From Benthortus sp964440495 (GTDB lineage: Archaea > Thermoproteota > Nitrososphaeria_A > Caldarchaeales > Wolframiiraptoraceae), in NCBI GenBank assembly GCA_964440495.1, contig CAYTSD010000008.1, positions 1 to 48,390 on the forward strand: a stretch of DNA of 48,390 bases, read 5' to 3'. The notes under the pieces were generated by a model. The model had not been told where the DNA came from. It made no database searches and saw only the letters and a list, made by a program, of their open reading frames with translations. The translations under genes were made by a program, and so were the position numbers. This document shows, piece by piece, positions 41,325 to 48,390 of this stretch. Position 1 is the stretch's first letter, and the number at the start of each line of letters is the position of its first letter.

Positions 41325-41984
41325 ATGCCGGTTACGCCTTTCCCTCTACTGCCGAAGCTTCCGAAGAAGACCGGATTATTCGGATATGCCTTAGGGAGCT
41401 CGAAAACAATAATTGAGTCGATAGTTGAGAAGGTTATCCCAGAGGAGGAGAGGGAGGAAGCGTTAAGAGAATATGGTGTAAATAAGCCTGTAAGGATTGA
41501 GAGGAAGGGCGCAACCTACTACCTCCTCCAGAAGATAAAAGGAAACACCCTAGTCCGATACCTAGTTAACTGGGGTAGACTTGTATCCCTCTGGCCGGTT
41601 CACCTAACAACCGCATGCTGTAGCGTTGAGTTTGCAGCGGTCTCAAGCTCCAGATACGACCCTGAACGCTTCGGATGGATTCCTGCGACAGGCTCTCTCC
41701 GCCAATCCGATGTTCTCCTAATTGAGGGGACTGTGAGCGGGAAGATGGCTCCCAGAGTCCGCTTCATCTACGACCAGATGCCGAGCCCGAAGTGGGTGAT
41801 AGCTATGGGGGCATGTGCGATAACTGGAGGACTCTATGCGAAAGACTCCTACAACGTTCTCCAAGGACTCGACGACCTAATCCCAGTCGATGTATATGTT
41901 CCAGGATGCCCTCCAAGACCTGAGACACTCTTCCAAGCCTTCCTCCTCCTGAGAGAAAAGATACTGAAATCGAGGTTGGAGTAA
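41325..41984 (+). CDS. nuoB: NADH dehydrogenase-like subunit B (complex I 20 kDa)
   Basis: 219 aa. Carries the N2-type [4Fe-4S] cluster ligands: Cys98-Cys99 (TTACCSVEF), Cys164 (GACAITGG) and Cys195 (PGCPPRPE), with GTVSGKMAPRV and RYDPERFGW between. An N-terminal extension of about 60 residues goes beyond the core. First of three consecutive quinone-module genes; nuoA, which usually precedes it, is absent. Confidence 0.95.
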   Translation: MPVTPFPLLPKLPKKTGLFGYALGSSKTIIESIVEKVIPEEEREEALREYGVNKPVRIERKGATYYLLQKIKGNTLVRYLVNWGRLVSLWPVHLTTACCSVEFAAVSSSRYDPERFGWIPATGSLRQSDVLLIEGTVSGKMAPRVRFIYDQMPSPKWVIAMGACAITGGLYAKDSYNVLQGLDDLIPVDVYVPGCPPRPETLFQAFLLLREKILKSRLE

Positions 41985-41985
41985 G

Positions 41986-42477
41986 ATGACATGGCCTGAA
42001 CTCAAGAAAATAATCGATGAAGTGAAGGAGAGATTCGGCGAAGCAGTGGTCGAAGAGGTCTACAATGAACCAAGAATAGCGAAAATCATAGTTAAAGTGG
42101 AAAGCATAGAGGAGGTTGCGAGATATCTCTCCAGAATAGGGTTCGACCACGTTAAGAGTGTGACTGGAATAGATTTACTGAAGCTACGTGAAGGTGGAGG
42201 GAACCTCATAGAGGTTGTCTATCAACTCGGCTCCTACAACCTCGAAGCCCTGAGAGACAGCGTGCTGAATCTCTCAGTGAAACTGGATAGAGATAACCCT
42301 GAGACGCCTTCACTACATGAGATATGGCCCAGCGCAGAATACCATGAAAGAGAGGTATATGAGATGCTGGGAGTCAAGTTCAGGAAGCATCCAAACCTGA
42401 AGCCTCTTCTACTCCCAGAGTATTGGGCGGATATACCGCCTCTGAGAAAAGACTACAAGGTCCCGGGGAGGGAGTAG
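41986..42477 (+). CDS. nuoC: NADH dehydrogenase-like subunit C (complex I 30 kDa)
   Basis: 163 aa. The 30-kDa domain is seen in FDHVKSVTGIDLL, then ETPSLHEIWPSAEYHEREVYEMLGVKFRKHP and LLPEYWADIPPLRKDYKVPGRE, the family signature. It is a separate protein, not fused to NuoD. It begins 1 bp after the nuoB stop. Confidence 0.95.
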   Translation: MTWPELKKIIDEVKERFGEAVVEEVYNEPRIAKIIVKVESIEEVARYLSRIGFDHVKSVTGIDLLKLREGGGNLIEVVYQLGSYNLEALRDSVLNLSVKLDRDNPETPSLHEIWPSAEYHEREVYEMLGVKFRKHPNLKPLLLPEYWADIPPLRKDYKVPGRE

Positions 42478-42479
42478 AG

Positions 42480-43697
42480 ATGCAGGAGGAGAAACGTAGG
42501 ATAGAGGTCTACGACGTCGGTGGGCCAAGCCTAGTCTTCAGCTACGGCCCCCAGCACCCTGGGACGGGGCACTTCCGGATGATTGTAACAGTCAGCGGAG
42601 ATACTGTTGTTAGCTTGGAGCCTGACCCTGGGTTTGTTCACAGGGGTGAGGAGAAGATGGCTGAATACAAGGGATGGATAACGAATATCCCTCATCTTGA
42701 GCGCCCCGTAATCCTCGACTCAGCTGGAGCCATAATCCCCTACTGTCTAACGGTTGAGAAGCTGATGGGGGTTGAGCCTCCTGAGAGAGCGAAGTATCTC
42801 AGAACAATAATAGCCGAGCTGAATAGGCTTGGAAGCCACCTCTACTGGTTCGGCCTCTACGGAATCTTCCTAGGCCACAGCACAATGTTCCTCTGGTGCT
42901 TCAGCGACCGCGAGTTCCTCGTAGACCTTGTCCAGCTCATAACGGGTGCAAGGGTCACACACGCCTACATGGTTCCAGGAGGAGTTAGAAGCGACGCTCC
43001 GAAGAAGGTTCCAGCAGGCTTGGTCAAAGAGTTTAAGCACTACTACTGGAGCATGCTTGGGAGGGAGCCCACGGAGGAGGAGCTCAGCGAAGACTTTAGA
43101 AAATATGTTAAGGCTGTCTGCGACTTCATGGACCTCCGCCTAGACCAGTACTGGGACATGTTCTTCGACAGCGAGATATTCTTGGAGCGGACTAAGGGTG
43201 TAGGGGTTCTCCGTAGGGAGGACGCCATAAGGCTTGGAGCCGTGGGGCCAACTCTGAGGGCCTCTGGAGTAAAAGCCGACGTCAGGGTAGATGAACCCTA
43301 CGACGCCTACCCCTACCTAAAGTTCGAGGTTCCGGTTAGGAGTGAGGGAGACTGTTACGCCAGAGCAATTGTAGGATTCAGGGAGATGAGGGAGAGCCTG
43401 AAGATAATCAGGCAGGCGGTTGACCAGATGCCTGAGGGCCCAGTGAAGCGTAAACAGCATCCGATAATGCTTAGGGTTCCGAGGGGTGAGGCTGTTGGGA
43501 GGGCTGAGGCCGCTAGAGGGGAGATGCTCTATTACATAGTCTCAGACGGCGGCGCAACCCCCTATAGGCTGAAGATAAGTCCCCCCAGCTTCCGCCTCCT
43601 CCCAGTCCTCCGCCACCTCTCGAAGGGGATAAGGATAGCCGATATCCCACCCGTTTACTGGAGCCTGAACTACTGGCCCGTCGAGGCAGACCGCTGA
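42480..43697 (+). CDS. nuoD: NADH dehydrogenase-like subunit D (complex I 49 kDa)
   Basis: 405 aa from ATG 42480, chosen because it follows the nuoC stop directly; a longer frame to 42423 would overlap nuoC. Core motifs are SYGPQHPGTGHFRM, DPGFVHRGEEKMAEYKGW, ELNRLGSHLYW and GGVRSD. Neither of the two CxxC pairs that hold NiFe in group 4 hydrogenases is present, and the C-terminus ends in PVEADR as in complex I. It therefore belongs to a quinone- or F420-type complex, not a hydrogenase. Confidence 0.95.
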   Translation: MQEEKRRIEVYDVGGPSLVFSYGPQHPGTGHFRMIVTVSGDTVVSLEPDPGFVHRGEEKMAEYKGWITNIPHLERPVILDSAGAIIPYCLTVEKLMGVEPPERAKYLRTIIAELNRLGSHLYWFGLYGIFLGHSTMFLWCFSDREFLVDLVQLITGARVTHAYMVPGGVRSDAPKKVPAGLVKEFKHYYWSMLGREPTEEELSEDFRKYVKAVCDFMDLRLDQYWDMFFDSEIFLERTKGVGVLRREDAIRLGAVGPTLRASGVKADVRVDEPYDAYPYLKFEVPVRSEGDCYARAIVGFREMRESLKIIRQAVDQMPEGPVKRKQHPIMLRVPRGEAVGRAEAARGEMLYYIVSDGGATPYRLKISPPSFRLLPVLRHLSKGIRIADIPPVYWSLNYWPVEADR

Positions 43698-43704
43698 AAC
43701 CCTT

Positions 43705-44115
43705 CTACTCTCCAACCACCTGAACTACGTAGCTTCTCCGCCTAGGGCCGTCGAACTCGGCTAAGAATATGCTCTGCCATGTCCCGATTAGGAGGCTTCC
43801 ATCGGCCACGGGTATGGTCACGGAGGGGTTGAGTAGGATTGAGCGTAGATGTGAGTGCGCGTTACGGTCTATCTCGTCATGGAGGTATCCAGCCCCCTTT
43901 GGAGCAAGCTTCTCCAACAAGTTCAGTAAATCCCTCCTCAGCCTCCCCTCATCCTCATTGACATAAACGGCGAGCGTCGTGTGAAGAGAAAACACCACGG
44001 CTACACCGTTTCTAATCCCGCTCTCCTCGACAACCCTCCTAACATCCCCCGTAACATTGATAAGCTCAACTGGGTGAGAAGTCCTGACATTAATCCTCCT
44101 AAGATAACTCTTCAT
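43705..44115 (-). CDS. YjbQ / UPF0047 family protein
   Basis: 136 aa. The family core is INVRTSHPVELINVTGDVRRVVEESGIRNGVAVVFSLHTTLAVYVNEDE, then HDEIDRNAHSHLRSILLNPSVTIPVADGSLLIGTWQSIFLAEFDGPRRR. A His/Asn metal-type site is visible. A bacterial homologue has thiamine-phosphate synthase activity, but the archaeal role is unknown. It converges with nuoD with a 7-bp gap. Confidence 0.9.
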   Translation of the reverse strand: MKSYLRRINVRTSHPVELINVTGDVRRVVEESGIRNGVAVVFSLHTTLAVYVNEDEGRLRRDLLNLLEKLAPKGAGYLHDEIDRNAHSHLRSILLNPSVTIPVADGSLLIGTWQSIFLAEFDGPRRRSYVVQVVGE

Positions 44116-44139
44116 GATGGAATAATCTATCTACAGATA

Positions 44140-45240
44140 TTAAAAGAATTTTTCGAGTCTTTTCAGAGTATAGCGTGAGAGATTGATTTCAGGTTTTCTC
44201 CCTAAGACCTTTTCTGCGAGGGAGAATCCTAACGCAAGCCCCTTCATCAACCCGTATCCCCTCAACCCATCCACCACATAGAGGTTTCTGAAGCCTTCGA
44301 CGAGGTCTATTATGGGCTTGAAGTCGGGTGAGATACTGCACGGCCCAGTCCAATCCTCGATGAGCTCGAATCCGCATCTAAGTCTTAGGCCGAGAAGCCT
44401 CTCAGTGTCTTCCGTGAACTCTCTCGGAGGCCTTCCGAAGCATTCCTCAGGACTCTCAGCCGACTCCGCATGATAACCCCCACCTACCAATGTATCCTTG
44501 AAGCCGAGCCTCCAGTAGCTGTCGTTGATGTCGTCGGAGAAGGCTGGAAGACCTTTACAGCCGCTCACCCTAAACCTATATGCTGGACATTTAATAATCC
44601 ATGTCGGGAGGGTTATGCCGAAGTCTGCTAGAAAAGACTTATTCCACGGGCCGAGGCAGAGGAAGAAGACATCGCCGTAAACCTCCCCATCATTCGTTAC
44701 CGCTGCTACAACTTCTCCATCTTCAACCTCAAGAGACTTTACAGAATTGTTTAGCCTCAGAGCTACACCTCTCTCAGCAGCCTCCAAGTATAGGAATCTA
44801 AGAAACTTCTTAGGCTCAATCGAAGCATCAATCCATGTATGTGTTGCAACCTCACCGTCATTGAACCTTATCTGAGGCCACTTCTCAGAGGCCTCCACGC
44901 TGCTTAGCTGTTCAAACTCTATCCCCGCCTCCTCCAATATCTCAGCCGTCTCCTCGGAGTCCTCCTCATCCTCGATTGCCACAAACTCCCTCCCAACTAC
45001 CCCAGCCTCCAGTGGGTCAGAGTCTCCTATAATCTCTTCCAGAATCTCTATACTCTTCTTCACTGTAATCGCGTCCTCAACGCTGTCGAGTTGAACGGTT
45101 ACAACCCCAGCGGAGTGCGTTGTTGCGCTACTGACCCCGCTAGACCTCTCTAGAACAGTGACTTTTCCACCCTCGATGGCGAGTCTGAGAGCGGTCGATA
45201 CCCCGACAACCCCTCCTCCGAGAACGATGAACTCCCTCAA
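44140..45240 (-). CDS. FAD-dependent oxidoreductase, DAO family
   Basis: 366 aa. N-terminal dinucleotide motif IVLGGGVVGVSTALRLAIEGGKVTVLER, then SSATTHSAGVV as in sarcosine oxidase, D-amino-acid dehydrogenase and glycine oxidase-like enzymes. The C-terminal FAD block is LYVVDGLRGYGLMKGLALG. Substrate unknown. It lies between YjbQ and the divergent TatD gene. Confidence 0.88.
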   Translation of the reverse strand: MREFIVLGGGVVGVSTALRLAIEGGKVTVLERSSGVSSATTHSAGVVTVQLDSVEDAITVKKSIEILEEIIGDSDPLEAGVVGREFVAIEDEEDSEETAEILEEAGIEFEQLSSVEASEKWPQIRFNDGEVATHTWIDASIEPKKFLRFLYLEAAERGVALRLNNSVKSLEVEDGEVVAAVTNDGEVYGDVFFLCLGPWNKSFLADFGITLPTWIIKCPAYRFRVSGCKGLPAFSDDINDSYWRLGFKDTLVGGGYHAESAESPEECFGRPPREFTEDTERLLGLRLRCGFELIEDWTGPCSISPDFKPIIDLVEGFRNLYVVDGLRGYGLMKGLALGFSLAEKVLGRKPEINLSRYTLKRLEKFF

Positions 45241-45261
45241 CGCCGACCCAGCTTACCAGAG

Positions 45262-46008
45262 ATGAGGTTTAATTTATCCCATTCACAGCAGACATCTGTG
45301 AAGATAGACGCCCACTGCCACGCCTATGGATTCAGCGAAAAAGAGCTGGAAAAATTCAGGGAAATAACCCTGATCTCCGTGTCGGAAGACTATGAAAGCA
45401 GCCTACAAAACATCAACCTCTCAAAGAATTATCCAAACATCATACCGTTCATAGGAATCCACCCATGGATGATAAGGAAATACGATGAAGAATCCTTCCA
45501 GAAGATAAGAAAACTTGCAACAAGAGGAAAGGTAAAAGGAATCGGAGAGGTTGGAATAGATGGAAGATATAGGAAGCTTCAAGGGAAGCAGGTTGAATCG
45601 TTTGAGAGATTCTGCCAGCTTTCTAGGGAACTAAACCTGCCTATGAATATACATGCATTGGATGCGTGGAGGGAGGTTCTAAACCTGCTTTACAGACACG
45701 ACGTTGGAAAAGCCCTACTCCACTGGTATACAGGTCCTATCGAGCTTCTAAGAGAGATACGAGACTTAGGATACTACATAAGCATAAACCCCTCCGTTAA
45801 GATTCAGCCCAAACACCAGAAAATTCTGGAGAACGCAAGCATAGATATGATCTTAACTGAAAGTGATGGCCCCTACAAATATCACGGTCTAAACCTTAAT
45901 CCAGGAATGATTGGAGAACTATTAGAGACCATTGCTAGAGCTAAGGATATGTCGGTTGAGGATGTTGAGAGGACTGTTGAGAGAAATCTTAGACTCTTCC
46001 TAGGCTAA
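45262..46008 (+). CDS. TatD-family metal-dependent hydrolase
   Basis: 248 aa TIM-barrel hydrolase. HxH is in KIDAHCHAYG, the bridging Glu in GIGEVGIDG, metal His in MNIHALDA and LLHWYTG, and Asp in TESDGPY. The set of metal ligands is complete. TatD proteins act as 3'-5' DNA exonucleases or D-tyrosyl deacylase-like enzymes. The stop shares CTAA with the opposing metallopeptidase stop. Confidence 0.9.
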   Translation: MRFNLSHSQQTSVKIDAHCHAYGFSEKELEKFREITLISVSEDYESSLQNINLSKNYPNIIPFIGIHPWMIRKYDEESFQKIRKLATRGKVKGIGEVGIDGRYRKLQGKQVESFERFCQLSRELNLPMNIHALDAWREVLNLLYRHDVGKALLHWYTGPIELLREIRDLGYYISINPSVKIQPKHQKILENASIDMILTESDGPYKYHGLNLNPGMIGELLETIARAKDMSVEDVERTVERNLRLFLG

Positions 46009-46394
46009 CGCTTATTCTTGAACTTCTGCTTAAGAATCTTCTGAAGAACCTTGACCTCACCGTCGAAGTCTATTCTCCCATGGTCGAGGAGGCTTCCGCT
46101 AAAGGTCTTAGGTATGTGAAGTAATTCATGGATTATTATCTCATTCTTCTCGTCCTCGGATAGTGTATCAAAGTTCTCTGAAATAAACTCTATGACATAG
46201 TGAGCCTTCATGTTAACCCCCTTCAGGAAAGCCTTAGAGACACCATGAATCCTCGCAATCGTTTTCGGAGCCTTAGCGCCAAAGCTTCTAATACATTTAA
46301 CCCTGTTAGGATCTATGTAAGAGAGACCAAGAAGCTTGATGATCTTCTTAACTCTTTCATCGAGGTCTGGTGCACGCACGTATTTTATCGTCAT
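46005..46394 (-). CDS. Putative zinc metallopeptidase (phage-type HELLH family)
   Basis: 129 aa. The zinc motif IIIHELLHIPKTFSG gives HExxH (His89, Glu90, His93), and a third ligand is likely at His105 (LLDHGRI). The pattern resembles the small putative phage metallopeptidase family, also found in archaeal chromosomes. The N-terminal half has KYVRAPDLDERVKKII and a Cys34 of unknown use. No signal peptide, so it is cytoplasmic. Substrate unknown. Confidence 0.75.
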   Translation of the reverse strand: MTIKYVRAPDLDERVKKIIKLLGLSYIDPNRVKCIRSFGAKAPKTIARIHGVSKAFLKGVNMKAHYVIEFISENFDTLSEDEKNEIIIHELLHIPKTFSGSLLDHGRIDFDGEVKVLQKILKQKFKNKR

Positions 46395-46464
46395 TGTTGC
46401 TTTTATTTTCTGAAGGAAATATTTTAAGTTTATCCATCACTTTTTCCATTAAACTATACTAAAA

Positions 46465-46995
46465 TTATCGTTTGTCTCCTAACGATTCTCGGAAATTTTT
46501 TATTATTCGAAGTGTTTTTGTGATTATTGAGTATTCACGTTCAGTTAAGATTGAGGCTATTCTTTTTTCTCCGCCAATTTCTATGAATATGCAGTAGACT
46601 TCTGCGGGGAGATTTTCCGGTATCTTCGACAGGATTTCTTCGTCGTCAACGGTTATGCTGAAGAATGCCCCATTCCTCTTTCCTGAAATTATCGTTGCAA
46701 CCCCTTTTGAGACCTCTTCTATCACCACTTTCACGGGTTTTGTTATTGTGAGATGCTCGTCGAAGCTTATTTCATCGACTATGTATCTGTGTTCTTTTGT
46801 CTGCTTGCTTTTAATGGCTTTCACCTTTACTGGGATGCCTATCCTAATCCATGTTGGAGGTTCCCTCATGTATATTGTTTGGGAGGGTTTTCCTGGAGGG
46901 GTTATTCTAACCCTATATTCTAGTAAGCCTCTATAGACTCTGGGCTCAATCATGGTTATGTATCCTGTTAGTTCTTTCTCATCATCCTCTTTCAT
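46465..46995 (-). CDS. Unknown protein, two predicted beta-barrel halves
   Basis: 176 aa, not recognised. The first half (8-75) alternates short strands, with YITMIEPRVYRGLLEYRVRI and IRIGIPVKVKAIKSKQTKEH, suggesting an OB-like barrel. The second half (85-150) repeats a similar plan (KPVKVVIEEVSKGVATIISG...VYCIFIEIGGEKRIASIL). The C-terminal helix is basic. It lies 6 bp after a TrmB regulator gene, so they are co-transcribed. No signal peptide or membrane helix. Confidence 0.6.
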   Translation of the reverse strand: MKEDDEKELTGYITMIEPRVYRGLLEYRVRITPPGKPSQTIYMREPPTWIRIGIPVKVKAIKSKQTKEHRYIVDEISFDEHLTITKPVKVVIEEVSKGVATIISGKRNGAFFSITVDDEEILSKIPENLPAEVYCIFIEIGGEKRIASILTEREYSIITKTLRIIKNFRESLGDKR

Positions 46996-47001
46996 CGTTA
47001 T

Positions 47002-47790
47002 TCACCTTTCGAAGAGTTTTTCCTCGACTGTTGGGAGACTCTCGTAGTGTTCTTCTAGATGTTTTCTTAGGAGCTCCGAGATTTCCCCGAACACGTTTAC
47101 TAGGAATCCATAGCTTTTATCAGGCTCTGTTAGGGGGACGTATAGCATGAGGGCGTCTTTGAAGTCCGAGACTATCCCGTTAAATGGGAAGAATATGTCG
47201 GCTGCCCTGGCCCTAAATTCTCTATCAATATCTATTATGAGGTCTAGGGGGATGAATTTTGGAAGCAGCAGTGTATCGATGGTTACGTAGATTCTAACCC
47301 CCTTCTCCCTCGACTTGCGGAGCAGTTTAGTTATGTTTTTTATAACCTCTGTGGGCATCATGGCTATTCTTAGGAAGAGAGTCTCAGAAGCTTCCTTAAT
47401 CAGCATGTATGCGGCGTTGTAGGCCTGTACTCCTCTGAGGAGCCACATCCACGTCTCCCTTCTCATCTTGGGGGCTTTCTCCTCGTAGAGCTTGTTGAGG
47501 AAGCCTACTGTATCCTCAAGCTCTTTGAGTACGGCCTCCTTTTTCGGGTTAAGCGCCTTGCTTGGAGGCATGGCTATATAGAGTATCGGCCTGCTCCCCC
47601 TAACCCCTTGGATTAGCCCTCGAGACTCAAGCTTGGAGAGGACATCGTAGATTCTCGTCCTAGGGATTCCAGAGCTCCTCGATATTTCTGAGGCCTCGGC
47701 CTCACCTAGCTCCAGCAGGGTTATGTATGCTCTAGCCTCATACTCGGTTAGCCCGAGCATTCTGAGGGCTTTGACGGTCTCCGAGCTCAC
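47002..47790 (-). CDS. TrmB-family transcriptional regulator
   Basis: 262 aa. The N-terminal winged helix is LGLTEYEARAYITLLELGEAEASEISRSSGIPRTRIYDVLSKLESRGLI, the TrmB signature. A coiled coil (about 85-110) is followed by a PLD-like/sensor domain with MPTEVIKNITKLLRKSREKGVRIYVTID. The TrmB sugar-binding C-terminal domain is not apparent. GTG start, probably leaderless. Only 34 bp separate it from the divergent ABC gene, so it is a good candidate regulator of that transporter. Confidence 0.9.
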   Translation of the reverse strand: MSSETVKALRMLGLTEYEARAYITLLELGEAEASEISRSSGIPRTRIYDVLSKLESRGLIQGVRGSRPILYIAMPPSKALNPKKEAVLKELEDTVGFLNKLYEEKAPKMRRETWMWLLRGVQAYNAAYMLIKEASETLFLRIAMMPTEVIKNITKLLRKSREKGVRIYVTIDTLLLPKFIPLDLIIDIDREFRARAADIFFPFNGIVSDFKDALMLYVPLTEPDKSYGFLVNVFGEISELLRKHLEEHYESLPTVEEKLFER

Positions 47791-47824
47791 GTAAATAATA
47801 CTCCTCTAGTTACAAAAAGGTTTT
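47791..47824. promoter_or_regulatory. 34-bp divergent promoter between TrmB and the ABC ATPase genes
   Basis: The rightward TATA-like TAAATAATA (47792-47800) is 25-33 bp before ATG 47825. The leftward element ATAAAAC (47824-47818 on the minus strand) is a similar distance before GTG 47790. Each TATA lies next to the other gene's start codon, so binding of one pre-initiation complex should exclude the other. Confidence 0.5.
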
Positions 47825-48390
47825 ATGGTCGCCGAACCCCTGACCAAAAGGGTGAAGCGCTTGGAGACGCCGGCGATAAAGTTTGAAAACGTGTGGAAAA
47901 TCTACCGAATGGGTAAGGTGGAGGTTCCAGCACTTAGGGGGCTAGATATAGAGATTAGGGAGGGCGAGCATATCTCGGTGATGGGGCCTAGCGGTAGCGG
48001 GAAATCCACCTTCCTGCATCTCGCAGGCGCCCTCGACAGACCTACACGGGGTAAGGTTCTCATAGAGGGCAGGGACCCAAGTAGGATGAGTGACGCTGAG
48101 ATAAGCAGGCTTAGAAACCGTTTGATAGGGTTCGTCTTCCAGACCTTCAACCTAATCCCGAGGCTAACAGCCCTCCAGAACGTCATGCTCCCCCTAACTC
48201 TCCAGAACCTAGATGGAGAACTCAGGAGGAAAAGGGCTGAAGAGGCCTTGGAGCAGGTAGGTCTAGGGCATAGAATGAGTCATAAACCCTATGAGCTGAG
48301 CGGTGGAGAGCAGCAGAGGGTTGCAATCGCCCGCGCCGTCGTGACTAGACCTAAGATAATTCTAGCGGATGAGCCTACAGGTAACCTTGA
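47825..48390 (+). CDS. ABC transporter ATPase, LolD/MacB type, 3' end cut by window edge
   Basis: 188 codons are present. KFENVWKIYRMGKVEVPAL opens the domain, Walker A is GPSGSGKST (54-62), the Q-loop is FVFQTFNLIPRLTALQNVMLP, the signature LSGGEQQR, and the Walker B ILADEPTGNL is cut at the end. The FQTFNLIPRLTALQNV pattern is that of the MacB/LolD group, which exports lipoproteins, peptides or metabolites with a FtsX-like permease; that permease would lie beyond the window. Regulated together with TrmB (inference). Confidence 0.93.
   Translation, partial: MVAEPLTKRVKRLETPAIKFENVWKIYRMGKVEVPALRGLDIEIREGEHISVMGPSGSGKSTFLHLAGALDRPTRGKVLIEGRDPSRMSDAEISRLRNRLIGFVFQTFNLIPRLTALQNVMLPLTLQNLDGELRRKRAEEALEQVGLGHRMSHKPYELSGGEQQRVAIARAVVTRPKIILADEPTGNL

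Noticed and set aside
42480..43697. Group 4 NiFe hydrogenase large subunit
   Set aside because: Neither N-terminal nor C-terminal CxxC is present; the ends match complex I 49-kDa subunits.
47902..48186. Open frame antisense to the ABC ATPase
   Set aside because: Overlaps the Walker A and Q-loop region; the plus-strand frame has all ABC motifs.
1..48390. CRISPR array, insertion sequence, integrase or replication origin
   Set aside because: No regularly spaced repeats, transposase or integrase motifs, or origin-binding repeat clusters with cdc6 were seen on reading through.

Overview
The window is a gene-dense piece of an archaeal chromosome, most likely from a thermophilic member of the Thermoproteota/TACK group. 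The archaeal assignment rests on RNA polymerase subunit K, a thermosome subunit, aIF2 beta, prefoldin alpha, diphthine synthase, CTP-dependent riboflavin kinase, archaeal NadM, TruD, Pth2 and a tRNA-Ser with a bulge-helix-bulge intron. Many genes have a TATA-like element about 25-30 bp before the start codon and no Shine-Dalgarno site (leaderless transcripts). TTG and GTG starts are common. The narrower TACK placement is an inference. There is no integrase, transposase, CRISPR array or prophage block.

Left end (1-8450): a sugar uptake and catabolism region. Transcribed leftward are a ROK sugar kinase, an ADP-dependent sugar kinase, a GlcD-like FAD oxidase and a truncated HAD phosphatase. Transcribed rightward are a lipid- or Tat-type sugar-binding protein, two MalF/MalG-type permeases and a cysteine-less GATase1-like protein. 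The transporter ATPase is not here. An intron-containing tRNA-Ser(CGA) follows.

Middle (8600-25900): housekeeping genes in short operons. These are SpoIIM-like and CinA-like proteins, DUF3786, FtsY, a DUF4443 regulator, MazG, prefoldin alpha, S-adenosylhomocysteinase, aIF2 beta, an unrecognised two-repeat protein, a small ribbon-helix-helix protein too short to be called routinely, thermosome plus RpoK, DUF763, inositol-phosphate synthase, PadR, HAD, Lrp, a GlmU-like protein, a histone-deacetylase-family enzyme, Hsp20 and a PAC2 protein with a C-terminal HbYX tail.

Right half (25900-48390): NikR, malic enzyme, a class II (bacterial-type) HMG-CoA reductase, DUF99, an NDP-sugar pyrophosphorylase, diphthine synthase fused to DUF357, a wHTH/7-TM/secreted-protein module, the RibL/RibK pair for FAD synthesis, a proteasome beta subunit whose nucleophile position is Ala, a SAM hydrolase-family enzyme, DUF167, an ATP-cone/PD-(D/E)XK nuclease next to RtcA, NadM, Pth2, TruD, rhomboid, an isolated nuoBCD set, YjbQ, an FAD oxidoreductase, TatD, a phage-type metallopeptidase, an unknown protein with TrmB, and a truncated LolD/MacB-type ABC ATPase.

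The genome is very compact. Of 12 convergent gene pairs, 10 overlap at their 3' ends, four of them by interlocking stop codons within 4 nt. No large new defence or biosynthetic system stands out. The most interesting items are the likely inactive proteasome beta subunit, the class II HMG-CoA reductase, the DphB-DUF357 fusion, the ATP-cone nuclease beside RtcA, the internal-repeat protein and the wHTH/7-TM/secreted module.
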